Origin: Paramacrobiotus metropolitanus
Taxonomy: Eukaryota > Tardigrada > Eutardigrada > Parachela > Macrobiotidae
DNA length: 64,000 nucleotides
Direction: 5' to 3'
Assembly: GCF_019649055.1 (NCBI RefSeq)
Contig: NW_026570275.1
Span: 310,001-374,000, forward strand
Shown here: in pieces, positions 61,401 to 63,453 of the stretch
How positions within the stretch are numbered: the first letter of the stretch is position 1
Layout: each line of letters opens with the position of its first letter
The notes under the pieces: generated by a model
Seen by the model: the letters and a program-made list of their open reading frames with translations, nothing else
Told to the model about the DNA's origin: nothing
Databases searched by the model: none
Made by a program: the position numbers and the translations under genes

Positions 61401-61788
61401 CACTAATAACTTCGAAGCCAATGTTTTCCCCTTCGCGATCGCAGTCCGTCCATAGGATCAGCTTGTGACTGGCACGGGCTTCGCGCTCCAGCGTGCGTTT
61501 GATACTCAGGGAGTTGTCGGGACAGACGGAGCGGACAGGCGCGTCGAAGAGCTGCAGAATGTCGATATTCTGCCAGCTGGAGTAGGGCGCGGGGAAGTCC
61601 AGGCTCAACAGGTGTCCGCTGACCGACGTCATCACCATCTGACACGGCTGCCCAAATACGTCATATCGGAACTCGTACACCTTGTTAAATTTGGAGTAGC
61701 CTTCGCGGCGGGTGCTGCCACCCTTGGACAAGATGCTGGCAATGCTCTTGGCTGCATCGTTCTTCTCCGCCACGTTCAGGATCCGCAT
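31415..61788 (-). CDS. TOP3A: DNA topoisomerase III alpha, five recognised exons
   Basis: Exons: 61788-61389, 36766-36488, 35220-34707, 32747-32330 and 31628-31415. This type IA topoisomerase passes single strands through transient 5'-phosphotyrosine breaks, with RecQ/RMI partners in other animals. Seen here are the start MRILNVAEKNDAAK, the Toprim acidic motif TDCDREGENIGFE, RARFSEIT, ELDLRIGAAFTR, the catalytic Tyr in LISYPRTET (codon at 34902-34900), GTKSDQAHPPIHP and KHGIGTDATHAEHIETI. About 607 residues. Junctions 2/3, 3/4 and 4/5 are in phase. Exon 1 ends in phase 1 (CGGG/GTGAGT) while exon 2 needs phase 0, so a tiny exon may be missed. The product stops at CTQL before the C-terminal zinc-finger tail of animal TOP3A. 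Intron 1 (about 24.6 kb) holds the LTR element. Confidence 0.9.
35607..36292. mobile_element. Palindromic foldback element in a TOP3A intron
   Basis: Two arms of about 340 bp (35607-35935 and 35945-36292) are inverted copies of each other, roughly 85% alike, meeting near 35940. The outer ends begin TTAAGGGATTTGGCCCGGTA. No ORF spans the arms. As RNA or single-stranded DNA the whole element could fold into one long hairpin. It sits in the intron between exons 2 and 3 of TOP3A. Confidence 0.75.
36782..37301. other. TOP3A intron 1 left of the LTR element
   Basis: The DNA between exon 2 and the CCAC duplication is AT-rich. I see no gene, and no sequence matching a missing small exon. Confidence 0.5.
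37302..37305. repeat. Target-site duplication CCAC (left)
   Basis: CCAC directly precedes the 5' LTR and is repeated directly after the 3' LTR at 60440-60443. Four bases is usual for gypsy-like integrases. Confidence 0.75.
37306..37658 (+). repeat. 5' LTR
   Basis: 353 bp, from TGTGAGACGAGG to CTAGCATTAGA. It matches 60087-60439 except at two positions (C/T in the CAGACTCTCAA segment, T/C six bases from the end). It begins with TG but ends with TAGA rather than CA. Confidence 0.92.
37525..37533 (+). promoter_or_regulatory. Probable LTR TATA box
   Basis: TATAAAAAG lies about two thirds into the LTR and is also present in the 3' LTR. It is the only strong TATA motif there, so transcription would start about 30 bp downstream, near 37555. 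Confidence 0.6.
37659..37669 (+). promoter_or_regulatory. Primer-binding site for initiator tRNA-Met
   Basis: TGGTAGCAGAG directly follows the LTR. It is complementary to the 3' end of the usual animal initiator tRNA-Met including CCA. Immediate adjacency supports placing the LTR end at TAGA. Confidence 0.8.
37854..38000 (+). promoter_or_regulatory. Three leader hairpins with a shared CTTC-AGC-GAAG top
   Basis: Stems at 37854-37875, 37930-37957 and 37975-38000 all close on the same AGC loop with CTTC/GAAG. The first two carry one unpaired A a few pairs below the loop (CGGTATCTTC, GTGTAGAGTCTTC). Repeated stem-loops in a retroelement leader are typical of dimerisation or packaging signals. 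That role is inferred. Confidence 0.55.
38552..39067 (+). promoter_or_regulatory. Array of TGACCTTT octamers in the leader
   Basis: I count 13 exact TGACCTTT sites plus three one- or two-base variants in about 515 bp, all in the same orientation, often as GAAAGTGACCTTT and irregularly spaced by 15-120 bp. The reverse complement AAAGGTCA is the NBRE, the monomer site of NR4A nuclear receptors, and contains the AGGTCA half-site. Similar octamers continue through the ORFs and the 3' region. Confidence 0.8.
39143..40891 (+). CDS. Element ORF1: long coiled-coil protein, probable Gag N-terminus
   Basis: Start ATG at 39143; 582 residues. Residues 1-150 are Ser/Thr/Glu/Lys-rich and probably disordered. 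From about residue 230 to the end there are heptads rich in Leu, Glu and Lys (for example RVRELESELEAKESL and RIYELEQQQVDLESAADEW), so a long rod is likely. No enzyme motif is visible. The next frame (-1) also begins with coiled coil and overlaps by 100 bases (40792-40891), so ORF1 is probably the first part of Gag. I saw no canonical slippery heptamer in the overlap; an ordinary one-base lesion is also possible. Confidence 0.7.
   Translation: MDKDKEEPTSNSSQGSKSSRSSQQGAPNPYKKDLHTYSRPAEHERNTRAPKAFERKESRGSDSTYQKALEAVANQESSSDDQKHIPASAAGNEPMNQRKVTGEEKSTETGAEAMGASQLDATISGTNEQDKNMNLTRSETEKTKVTEGEFAELGLSDLSLNDKAADDDLWATPMVSDESNESYFTDDETTMNMSFQTAIREADRAEGVTPFKDIPEHLIERTQTGKVINVRPPSPNSPTTTLRTRVRELESELEAKESLAMKRTKENRDKLSSLEARIYELEQQQVDLESAADEWKIKYERQRELAEEYLKMADDREMEGHLAVGDLNESMSEETAERSRHLAELKDECDSLKSKVTEAEAKRDEYATKLAEATQRLLTNTTEVFKLRNDLKLRDESIGILQKESKDHQKRADDAVQVAKDLRDLLATEGQRLNEGIKKVTGENDELKEASKKAAERGLRWEHEAHLLDTKVTALELKDKEWQQMVHQKTQEVIKLNTELIDMTQTAMAREDEVIQTKNQLKAAADEYTKLEREVTQLVEHINEMEKRDEKVTQEKTFQLHQHMLKVKEENQSLRTERRNPS
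40792..42327 (+). CDS. Element ORF2: Gag capsid domain
   Basis: The frame is open from 40792, but the first ATG is at 40930, so it is probably reached from ORF1. It begins with coiled coil (RRLEDENKALNMSNKH). A capsid domain of retrotransposon Gag type follows: LVTFDGSRDTVNGWTQLV, GPAKTWFEGE, ITEWLNKFKDEY, LDQFYQAIMKYK and GFLIEGC. The tail is Asn/Gly/Gln-rich. It assembles the particle. It lacks its own zinc knuckle; that is in the overlapping -1 frame, joined through a slippery site two codons before the stop. The leader octamer encodes LVTFD and EVTFIDS in this frame. Confidence 0.8.
   Translation, partial: EGHPGENVPTPPAHAEGQGRKPEFENREEESQLKIRRLEDENKALNMSNKHKDEQLLQYGVRTATVESPPPSYSKAHETGTGKSFHFEMPLRTGTGKGNVKNEKDGEKVKDDKEPPSGGYPHTSHGDPSQFPPHIETTVFIDEGRRDRPSSRQERPRKSRYAKAKRNQDDDDSDSSAAEEIDPTQKLVNALQSMGRKTNLVTFDGSRDTVNGWTQLVRDTQRTYRLTDDQILIEIASAVKGPAKTWFEGEREIALQEETEYTITEWLNKFKDEYGDRDEEVLGLREAMARKFDLGKESLDQFYQAIMKYKAKRIITEKQAVGFLIEGCRVDGDLYKALRTQQCRTPTEIKDFFRHWSAGEEKYKAPKGQRNQDYVTIRTGQVETVPQQRVAAAPVQQSVEYRREAPMQEVTKEVTFIDSQTGQPLTYAMVAAIQAAAQVRPAPQNVAPPAPQNVAPMNVELPQQGVGNGNFGGNGYGNGNWNGGQGNFQPNRGNQNNFQQNQGHERNSNFK
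42315..42321 (+). promoter_or_regulatory. Slippery heptamer A AAT TTC, probable -1 frameshift site
   Basis: AAATTTC fits X-XXY-YYZ and is phased so that AAT and TTC are ORF2 codons, two codons before its TGA (42325-42327). A -1 slip enters the frame of the nucleocapsid, which is open from 42282. ATG at 42324 overlaps the stop as ATGA, so termination-reinitiation is an alternative. Confidence 0.65.
42324..42854 (+). CDS. Element ORF3: nucleocapsid with CCHC zinc knuckle and RGG-rich tail
   Basis: 176 residues from the ATG at 42324, in the -1 frame relative to ORF2 and overlapping it by 46 bases when taken as open frame. Codons at 42360-42404 encode a C-x2-C-x4-H-x4-C knuckle (CQYC, GNH, then QGC), the retroviral nucleocapsid signature. 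Residues 80-150 are Gly/Asn/Arg-rich with RGG-like repeats, suited to RNA binding. It ends QGNGQDQ at TAG 42852-42854. A strong frameshift signal lies over the end of the ORF. Confidence 0.8.
   Translation: MIDGWVANGAQMCQYCMYGNHQTQGCKFANTPPEQNPNLFAFREWQRLRATGGWRQAVANGYDLIAQWYQAKANFQQGNGNYGNGNGGQGGGNRGGYGRGGFRGRNRGFGRGNWNGGNRNGGNGGGQGNYQQGGGQYNYGGGGQNPNPANDIGQQQGNVQGAQQAGAPVQGNGQDQ
42773..43465 (+). CDS. Element ORF4: repetitive linker, frameshift product
   Basis: This frame has no useful ATG near its start and overlaps ORF3 by 82 bases, so it is best read as the -1 extension of the nucleocapsid. About 225 residues are added after the slip. Composition is Lys/Gln/Asn/Ala-rich with recurrent ERSP/RSPQNGTASGN and IRMPP segments. 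These segments reflect DNA repeats (AAAGGTCACC followed by a small hairpin) more than a protein fold. No enzyme domain is recognised. It ends at TAA 43463-43465, where the next -1 frame has opened at 43438. Confidence 0.6.
42833..42875 (+). promoter_or_regulatory. Programmed -1 frameshift signal: G GGA AAC plus hairpin
   Basis: GGGAAAC (42833-42839) is phased with ORF3 codons GGA AAC, five codons before its stop. After a 6-base spacer comes a perfect 11-bp stem: GATCAGTAGGC (42846-42856), an 8-base loop, and GCCTACTGATC (42865-42875). Slippery heptamer, 5-9 nt spacer and stem is the standard retroviral-type design. The -1 frame (ORF4) is open from 42773 through 43462. The stem includes the ORF3 stop codon. 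Confidence 0.85.
42920..43375 (+). repeat. Recurrent hairpins with AAYGGTA loop after AAAGGTCACC
   Basis: CACTGCAG...CTGCAGTG with loop AATGGTA stands at 42920-42943. Shorter CGCAG...CTGCG stems with loops AACGGTA or AATGGTA occur near 43146 and 43191, and a variant near 43358. Each of the first three directly follows AAAGGTCACC or nearly so. They lie inside coding sequence. Confidence 0.6.
43438..44190 (+). CDS. Element ORF5: linker frame with one internal UGA
   Basis: Open from 43438 in the -1 frame relative to ORF4 (28-base overlap, no canonical slippery site). One in-frame TGA at 43780-43782 (VAY stop PNGNHGMW) splits it into two frames of about 115 and 135 codons, the second usually starting from the ATG at 43801. 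Lys/Glu/Gln-rich with KGH and ERSP repeats; no domain recognised. The second half has SNPVPVFNAIEYKNAQADL. The stop may be read through or be a lesion; one copy cannot tell. Confidence 0.5.
44127..46922 (+). CDS. Element ORF6: aspartic protease polyprotein, about 930 residues
   Basis: Frame open from 44127, again -1 to the previous frame (64-base overlap; near-slippery G AAA AAC around 44170-44177). The retropepsin-like domain has the catalytic MLDTGAETSL (Asp at 44568-44570) and a later VLLGFDFLE flap/strand segment. It cleaves the polyprotein. The remaining roughly 750 residues are unusual. They hold four IPVPEA(P/L) repeats, two FEPR-x-AT repeats, then a folded-looking region from about 45880 with CTECCQDAS and a Trp-rich segment (YRTWLSCVKNF, NHWQQRVDNG). 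I do not recognise that region. Confidence 0.75.
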   Translation, partial: KRGEVIEKLRDKRNEKRKEELIHETINEVTKGHVDSTKANEQVQNVEKVTSSKMAAEKQADKKKPQKFYDVRTDVPHRIDKLREILKGHSTSAKGQALPDTDPGPVSLIPVKCKIHTLKIQNGKLSKRIEAYTHEVKVGDIKVNAMLDTGAETSLISKPFCETNGLHMLPLPPDRLVKINGISGTSGFLVTHYCVAPVTLRKKTSEHSFYVRPKCDDVQVLLGFDFLEKKFVLMDNEGEEEKEDDPKPIAKVQVGKVTELVKQTGNVQSDNKVLIPVPEAPGKAKEMRAIKELSPFEQLQMIQQEIENTLNRTMLIQEGREKVIPVPEAPEKKSESGNIKKVNERNKEPLAPDTDDAIIFLPDGRSMIADNCKQGATEKECVDKVIPVPEALGTKDERSPILNLAPELDPKNVSKTFFEPRPATENETEVKGLQRVPERTPNLFEPRSATGNDERSPILEEIAATQKEATAAAKQSLVPGMEWAKPIPVPEALGIKTAKVGKDKKSERLRILKRIAEEEQMFASEIRNKALEQLKGHQLNNETEIIEISSDEASITEIEREQKAATQEKEIAKPQTNRRILTPEERMGSCGHGYYEDPCRVQPQWECTECCQDASQDDLSEWPRCNATLADLKGHVQKEVKSIMRTNEMWKPHIERYHWNRYRTWLSCVKNFITGRGKWLNHWQQRVDNGIQDPLDPVSTERKLEREIDSMNEEVQLWEEARIELFWDFRINHMYKGQGRTVIFPTGLGTPVYESVVVFCKALKENDWDIFDKYWRKFEAEIPIFDAKEMRELQVTRKRRLPGLMEKKKVTFAPDPDGVEYPERGGDTWCMYETIPSDDWVTEELMANCVFVGPKRPKGYEMVQQDEVDKETVKEAEKEETAKETAEGGSNETEESPKSAFDIAQMLTDRGEMWKKFKEEVERISTNSKTQ
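44950..45610 (+). repeat. Four covarying hairpins with ACCAGAGGC loop
   Basis: TCCCAGT-loop-ACTGGGA stands near 45286 and 45588. TCCCAGT/ACCGGGA near 44951 has one G-U pair, and TCCCGGT/ACCGG near 45097 has a compensated pair. The loop ACCAGAGGC is constant. Related GTAC-CAGAGC-GTAC stems occur near 45430 and 51443. All encode IPVPEA or VPER in protein. Confidence 0.6.
46892..47983 (+). CDS. Element ORF7: acidic linker leading into reverse transcriptase
   Basis: Open from 46892 in the -1 frame to ORF6 (31-base overlap); first ATG at 47000. The N-terminal half is extremely acidic and Ser-rich (SSEDEGVDE, SSDSDSEWTSSSD). The C-terminal half (from about 47450) reads like the pre-RT connection of Ty3/gypsy elements, including VVKKNQLLGYVEPYE and LTEEQKNDVYNAFWEF. 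It stops at TAA 47981-47983, exactly where the sequence around the conserved IDTGDA motif continues in the -1 frame. ORF7 and ORF8 are therefore one polyprotein by design or by lesion. Confidence 0.6.
   Translation, partial: KDINEQQNPVTEAKNGERSLDNGEECPPVEWTEKPLMSLEEIDDLERSKQVEERSNSDQSERSSTRIRVARSHPRVATRNRRKAKETDKPLLKNSKAKKLSDSREDESDLSSEDEGVDERPLEKADKGQAAAQEYESSDSDSEWTSSSDNSTTSEDSGVSDLSEQEDLMDLDEDDEVDEEKEKEIKVRRLKVEKARMSKDVIKVYSDQRIKLKPSNCTRVKVKMGKYAPAQNKLMFTPVPQVEIEVQPLAGVTDHRGKYFEIVIANHSSKYRVVKKNQLLGYVEPYEHMENVKVNAGTVKNVLEDPEVDDTTKAELTKIIGNLKLGPDLTEEQKNDVYNAFWEFWKVLPTSKKPYGDVKGSLT
47884..49281 (+). CDS. Element ORF8: reverse transcriptase and RNase H
   Basis: Open from 47884, overlapping ORF7 by 100 bases in the -1 frame. 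RT motifs appear in order: VIDTGDAKPV, WSFPVVLAVKKNGD, RFCVNY, NYPLPNPDELLD, YYGKMDLQSGFWQIPM, FKRMPFGVCNGPATFQ, and the catalytic YIDD (48475-48486), then GFLGHILSEDG. RNase H follows with IECDASKEGIGAVLSQDG, ECLAVVFAVRKF and RTDHQAL, ending DNADALSRAP. All catalytic acidic residues I can place are present. It copies genomic RNA into DNA and degrades the RNA strand. The frame ends in a single TAA (49279-49281) directly before the integrase frame. Confidence 0.9.
   Translation, partial: GTKERRVQRVLGILEGLTDVQETVRRCERVTHVIDTGDAKPVKCNPARTSWTGREFITKHIEEMLAQDVIEPSDAEWSFPVVLAVKKNGDGTMGTRFCVNYIMLNKLTRKNNYPLPNPDELLDACAGNKYYGKMDLQSGFWQIPMDPASINKTTFVTQDGMYRFKRMPFGVCNGPATFQLCMDKVLSKAKRKGCVFGYIDDVIFAGKTWVIFMQNLRNVLMSLVEAGFTIKPTKCEFGMRQMGFLGHILSEDGIRMDPEKVTAVSEFKRPQTERQLRSFLGLANYYRKFIMGYAQKTCHLYELLRQDKQVKKDWTKVHEDEFNSLKQLLCEGPVLAKFDRAKPTVIECDASKEGIGAVLSQDGHPIAYASRVLHGAERNYGVTEWECLAVVFAVRKFKPFIDYAEFTVRTDHQALTNLLRSETNKVGMNPRLTRWAMALQGHQFKIEYKPGKYCDNADALSRAPI
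49282..51735 (+). CDS. Element ORF9: integrase, with Gly at the third catalytic position
   Basis: Same frame as RT/RNase H, separated by one TAA; the first in-frame ATG is at 49393. The zinc-binding HHCC domain is present (HDEKAAGH, CQGCQF). The catalytic core has VYADLKG (Asp codon 50209) and HTDRG (Asp codon 50392). The position 36 residues after the second Asp is GGA, Gly, at 50500-50502, within HPEGQGQVGRQ. Related integrases have Glu there. The C-terminal domain (VGDLVLIRLPKDTKQG, KYDKVWKI) is followed by a long charged tail with three FFEP motifs like those of ORF6. As written, this copy probably cannot integrate by itself. Confidence 0.85.
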   Translation, partial: GPTCHEEEFDEIPNFEDYKKEFDTKEPAIEIGQLFLQMVEQREKRLKVTSATANESAETEAKVNRVKSWLPARSDLKVTGLEAEPEPQNGKVTGLHETTENRDDLWETDKVTQALNECPIKLLRFPKQTKKRYKPLPRCKVIKDWNELSTATVRIVNLQGDEEEEDDSNLQLRNKQLKDPHLAMIIDELEHLPDAETRSKFEVHYQLWNGILYRVKDKNGRLERSYVVPLSMRRAIIHALHDEKAAGHLGFEKTLTAIRLRYYWDRMSTDVKNYITACQGCQFRKTPRKCPPGKLQEIKVGHPFFRVYADLKGPLLPTKKRGYKYIAVFIDQLTKYVIAVPMKTATAKEFAKVFVKHVILVHGAPHILHTDRGRHFTAEVLTKVTNVFKIKHTFGTAYHPEGQGQVGRQMQTIADGLAQYLKAGNERKFNKYLPYVISAMNRVVHATTGYSAYYMLHGREMTMPEDVVTKTNIPDDYGTPDEWVETMKKNLTFAEEVARCNIKDAYEKNAEIYNKKKSEPIFKVGDLVLIRLPKDTKQGKKENQSDFKSKYDKVWKILSFPRANEAEVIEQNPKKEADLKVVSIDRLKPWHPPLPDEKLEGDHQGEMESERSPQNDLNSQRKSFFEPPLLPEKEKSEGDKPSEAEHAPKDGISQFFEPCSLLPDTGGDKPKKKRGRPRKEDKDFETAVTIKLNAEAGNLAERSPETGDLPVTLPNRQKDGEVPERTSKKDWQQSFFEPRTATVNDNDLIETRKEEIEAVKSKAEQLGRDIAKAVEEKKAKQKRKKLTPTELLTQKGEVEDAADKELLDRITKGRKEN
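51840..51852 (+). promoter_or_regulatory. Possible 3' splice site before the accessory ORFs
   Basis: TTGCATTATTACAG ends just before AAGGTAAGCC and the ATG at 51862. A pyrimidine-biased tract ending in CAG, next to an ORF too far downstream for cap-dependent scanning, suggests a spliced subgenomic RNA. The nearby GTAAGC would suit a donor. This is inference only. Confidence 0.35.
51862..53883 (+). CDS. Element accessory ORF10 (673 codons), unknown function
   Basis: ATG at 51862. Residues 1-180 are Pro/Gly/Tyr/Ser-rich and disordered-looking. About 250-350 is helical (DFNRMCRDLYRIHMRVEDEHAFYGRLL). A Ser/Lys-rich basic segment follows (VRGRTSSVTEPSS, KKEQRTKKVT). From about residue 490 comes a module with TVKYTGTDHNERKVTARI and FIPPEERHNPRVL, followed by the beginning of a second copy. 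The frame ends at TGA 53881-53883 in the middle of that second copy and continues open afterwards. No transmembrane segment or Env-like signal is seen, so this is not an envelope gene. Confidence 0.6.
   Translation: MDRLERQNSENSDSESIGNPLKTSTPKRMEGEYGYDTSYGEGSTSSAGTAQNEPGQGGYYGGPEYYVYHDPGQQTTYQDTVNWVHHGLPAGTQYSGQTTSTPYQPHPGSYTPSMGPPQVMGPARMLMPPPHQTTPSRFMGHGGFGVMLATQSQRSSPILPPFPESGGLSLLDIGAPRMRTPQQLGAQRLHRNSPQKGGRRGENRFDSPRPRGVLPSLGPNLEQVGPDGLRTTPPGEPTIHDYSPKLPLDMKDDDARLNVTVGNEERLTAADTTAIQDFNRMCRDLYRIHMRVEDEHAFYGRLLSLDAIIETAHIAMKEKTKSIEVKRKELAIRIASMKQYHPALTNRKWPPMIEKIQVFLKTIPKERRPLTSSAAGPSRTLVEAPVEEMSDSVLLDAKRKIEAELTERAERSRASSTAGSVRGRTSSVTEPSSGTVKSGKRVRSPTTSPKESEKKEQRTKKVTTGKAPIPVGRKSAPPTPLDPEAASIRFPKCRTFTVKYTGTDHNERKVTARIVDKATKKEIDSYNPLADKSVKTEIGERSKTEVNEALQFIPPEERHNPRVLIQMMKHVVSKVATEENAWIRIKVGTNDDHLAYTYTVEGKLLTKERIRPKTTADPDPNKRTLDDYESTLKYTDGTCRKVTLTLHFGDGTTDCLTAVIVDPITGDPIPYAP
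53884..56772 (+). CDS. Element accessory ORF11 (about 960 codons), possible H1/H5-like winged helix
   Basis: It continues in frame after the UGA. The first possible codons are GAC GTG and there is no nearby ATG, so expression by readthrough is likely if intact. Residues 10-50 complete the second repeat module (LWNLIPVSERQDPLVQ). A long Lys/Glu/Ser-rich region (about 80-400 and 580-760) looks disordered. About 410-550 is helical. The last 150 residues look like winged helices: MTERVLKRAYKEGRLGCKY, then a segment with DVALDAIGGTNGVSWNDL and AVEALIADDVLHINQDGRV, reminiscent of the linker-histone globular domain. That suggests DNA or chromatin binding, by pattern only. Confidence 0.55.
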   Translation, partial: DVSEESAEHANRTALEQLWNLIPVSERQDPLVQANTLISMMRHRVEIDEAHFRLTRKMENGAYKTVFYDAKKNPLWEIVTQGQTVETPHLEIQAQNPAQESGVGEMAEASVAEAASTESTRRPSKQEDSEEEEAGDDSAEEPADEDKMAEENKQLPKVVVKPRKTAKLAEAMNRERAKKGDSLKERKEEEDKKKKSGNESEGTSTRKKKGEREKKDEPSSHDVEILDESVGEAEERSSVPIIPKKFVIESATSKLKVTEPEPSTSKGKIIAVKQIVPVVISASTTKERREKGTREKGKRETSRESEASEVSLPSTSTVSTRSHTDPKTNRSRTAEPGSLAEALEKGKKAKSEPAKLKKKGKEAMKIDELAMATYIEPDGDSELDYSGDEAEFEDPDSDNLTMIDEIIDAFNGAEKNFTRIRTTSVTSRFRTGLKKYLRKEKHRSFTKQKFDVVREYARNAGKLLQKHPNFAYKAKLFRPSSSDKSLTTPNEDTSMRVERAIAGMTSPLGSTSHRISQYINAVWNDGKGLIKEIDSATERVLPRLIKQNILSTTNAHKGYPIRYTRVGLIPPEKQAHCHMSDSQETEKVPSSGDPTTPILNRIAQLTAEEAAAQASSKKATKKKGPMDSDSEESEDDTTTQTPLEPATAQDKQSKGQETSGTGTVTEETQPKGHGTSEKREKEKVMLPMDKAAAEAEAASARQVYQKTLFAPLKEAFEKERPKSADEVGGHETLPQKEKADEPKSAQSSSGSAAKLRIDETEITDPTDSAISPQKTETSGTKTKEPTDYTLGAPLDVTNRTWSEVQAALQNSGEGEMLGPDLKRRVAENSNGRSSLSMTERVLKRAYKEGRLGCKYDKDNKIIYYLPKQGQDRTPRLKMELEAWKIAITDVALDAIGGTNGVSWNDLSNFMAVHYELGELNIENDKEWIKNAVEALIADDVLHINQDGRVDFKPYKPPAKESE
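56985..58658 (+). CDS. Element accessory ORF12 (about 540 codons), unknown function
   Basis: Frame open from 56985; first ATG at 57078, giving about 526 residues. Residues 1-160 are charged and low-complexity (EREDSPPKYQRMES, SRREPDERGRRTTSRF). The middle (about 170-400) looks like a compact globular, mostly helical domain: MGIEDDSADANKIHTILNQL, QLYIPRDSARDCYLPIRR, LHSLLDLNLLDVP and YVAQFVLRHVNPAFKLLAAR. The C-terminus is Arg-rich. I do not recognise a family. CGTACAG at 57009-57015 just before the ORF might be a splice acceptor. It is not an Env protein. Confidence 0.6.
   Translation, partial: EQRRAETYRTEPEKEGHQVPLGVGFRNRNVRMSTPERSWDKRREHTRNRTPDPQDKRWQERAKYYAGFESGASKRSSSAEREDSPPKYQRMESTVHVVDPIISAAQEDDPMEGLGSAAEASQDNVIHRRNVVLDSDPQPSTSMGIEIEPLQSGRRNQESRREPDERGRRTTSRFNNRHPDTIDMVYDMRDTDEQKTEICRYMGIEDDSADANKIHTILNQLRQFLLDSGYAKEFKEGVEQGIFRQLYIPRDSARDCYLPIRRNGLHSLLDLNLLDVPLDTTDPIGMTQFYYRDYPERQEYVAQFVLRHVNPAFKLLAARASIGLQVDPKDHAARRMGQKVFAARLAHYKTQNQLVSNTMKDDIPLLFRPHVAKLGEPMEHVGIAHTARKALKKCKIRMEKGNLTQRHASQVEERINKIKDTMGSDYVEPFDGVEMYIDEFLVKKSDRRPERAPNQIGRRGLRNQQLRENLADVQRRLADDPDNRRLRLEENDARHRVEAVKRSRQGKGRGQREADPEKVMAVDPTEPIDRTSDRNQPESSKKRPPKDGEEGDSNEME
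58839..59300 (+). repeat. Imperfect tandem repeats of about 190 bp in the element 3' region
   Basis: Units start near 58839, 59033 and 59222 (TGGGGTAAACTTGATGCGG and variants). Each contains GCCGGC, then GCTACGG, then another GCCGGC, able to pair, and the first two also contain GGTAATCAAGCCGGATCTC. Structure is kept although the spacer bases vary. Confidence 0.7.
59326..59827 (+). promoter_or_regulatory. 3' cluster of AAAGGTCA/TGACCTTT octamers
   Basis: AAAGGTCA occurs near 59329, and TGACCTTT near 59443, 59500, 59566, 59618 and 59816. This non-coding region lies between the tandem repeats and the 3' LTR. Lower density than the leader but the same octamer. Confidence 0.65.
60087..60439 (+). 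repeat. 3' LTR
   Basis: 353 bp, matching the 5' LTR except for two transitions. The bases before it (CCCCCCAGAGGCA) do not contain a convincing polypurine tract, so the plus-strand primer is unclear. Confidence 0.92.
60440..60443. repeat. Target-site duplication CCAC (right)
   Basis: Direct repeat of 37302-37305, in the 3' flank. Confidence 0.75.
60444..61388. other. TOP3A intron 1 right of the LTR element
   Basis: Includes a run of TTAATTTAATAAAT low-complexity DNA at 60631-60730. No gene is recognised. Confidence 0.55.
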
Positions 61789-63453
61789 CACGCATCAGCG
61801 TTTCCAACTTACTTAGCCTATTTCAGATTGCATACGGTACAGGCTCCGTACATAGAATAGTACAACGTCAGATATTAGCAATACGTTAGCAGGATGAAAA
61901 CTGCTTCAGATCTTTGTGCGGTTACACTTTGGTCACGTAAGCATGAAAAAATTAGGTACGTAGTCACTACTACGTACTGCACTTCTAGTCGATTGCGCGC
62001 GAGGACGTGACCACCCTGCTTACGGTCGGCGGTCTGTGTCTGAGCCGGATTTTAATTCGTAATTGAACTCACCTGGACTGCAGACTGACAGTGTGTCAAT
62101 TTGAAATTTTGACGTCACTAACAAAAAGGGATTTTAGAGTGCGCCAACAGGAGAACTACGCATGCGCTGTGTTTCTGGTCGCGTGCTAAAATTTAAGGCG
62201 GTAGAGTAATCCTGTGACCATAGCATAGAGCTACCGCTTAATTTAAGAATACCGTATGCATTTTATCACACGTTTTTTCCTCGTTTGCAGAAGATAGTTT
62301 TCTGTAAATTTTTATGTATCTACCCAGTTAACAAACAGTACAGTTTGCGAATGCGCGCTGTTTAAAAAGTACCGGGATAAGCACTAGTTTCTATGGGCCT
62401 ACGACAACTTCCCGTCGCACCTGAGTCGCACGGCTCCCAACCGCCGCAGGGCGCCATCCTGGCGAGAATCATCAATTCTTGCGTCGGCATCGCGCTTATC
62501 TGCAGTGTTGCTTTACTTAGTAAAAGTAAATAGTAAACCTTACTTAGTAAGCTTTTTTTGTGTTTTACTAATTAAGTAAAAAGTAAGTAGACTGCAAGAC
62601 AGAAAAGTTAATAGTAAGTAAAAGTAAGAGCAGCCGAGTTGGAAAAAGTAAACAGTAAGTAACAGTAAGAGATACAGAATGGAAAAAGTTTAATTAGTAA
62701 ATATAGATATTTTAGTTTACTATTTGTCAGCAACAAATATAACGCGGCCAACAGTACCAAAACTCTGTCAAACTCAATTTTTCGTAAGATTTACGTTTGG
62801 CACTACAGGTTTCCTTCTGTAGCGCTGAATTTTCGCTGCAGCGGAGACGCTATCGAGCACTTAATGCGCGAGTTACGTGACTGTCAGATGGGCTCTAATA
62901 TAATGCTCGTATAGTAAATGCATTGGCTTATTACAGTAATGAAATGTTGCTGATTTTGTTTGCTATCGGGGTACCATGCAATATTTTACATATACACGTC
63001 GGTTTGTCAAACACGATAGAAAGTAATCTGCGCACCACGAATACGGACCCTAATACTAATCTCCGCCTCTTTTGCGTGAGTCATAGCCCCATTCGTTTCG
63101 TACGATTCCGTAAAATACGGAATTTATGCTTTGAATCGTGTGTCTGTTGCGAAATGTTGCTGTGGAAGATGTAGTGGACCAATTTCCGTTTTGTTTTTGC
63201 AGAATGATAGAAAAAAGTATTTCCTACTTTCTGATATGTTTTGTCGGGCGATAAAAGCCAAAATAAACAATGAAAATATGAATCCCAGGAGCGCACCGAA
63301 ACAGGCTGTAAAATCTAATTTGGCCGCGGTATATTGCAATAATACACATAGGTTGCCTTGTGTGCACTGGCTCGTGTCAGTCGTGCGTTTATTTTCAAAT
63401 TATACGTAGTATTTTATTTTAATTTTTAACTTGTTGCTTCACGAACGTTCATA
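61789..63453. other. Divergent intergenic region between TOP3A and the SANT-like gene
   Basis: The promoters of both genes should lie here. Bases 62510-62700 are crowded with AGTAA/TTACT variants such as TTACTTAGTAA and AAAGTAAGTAG. No gene, strong TATA box or RNA gene was recognised. Confidence 0.5.
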
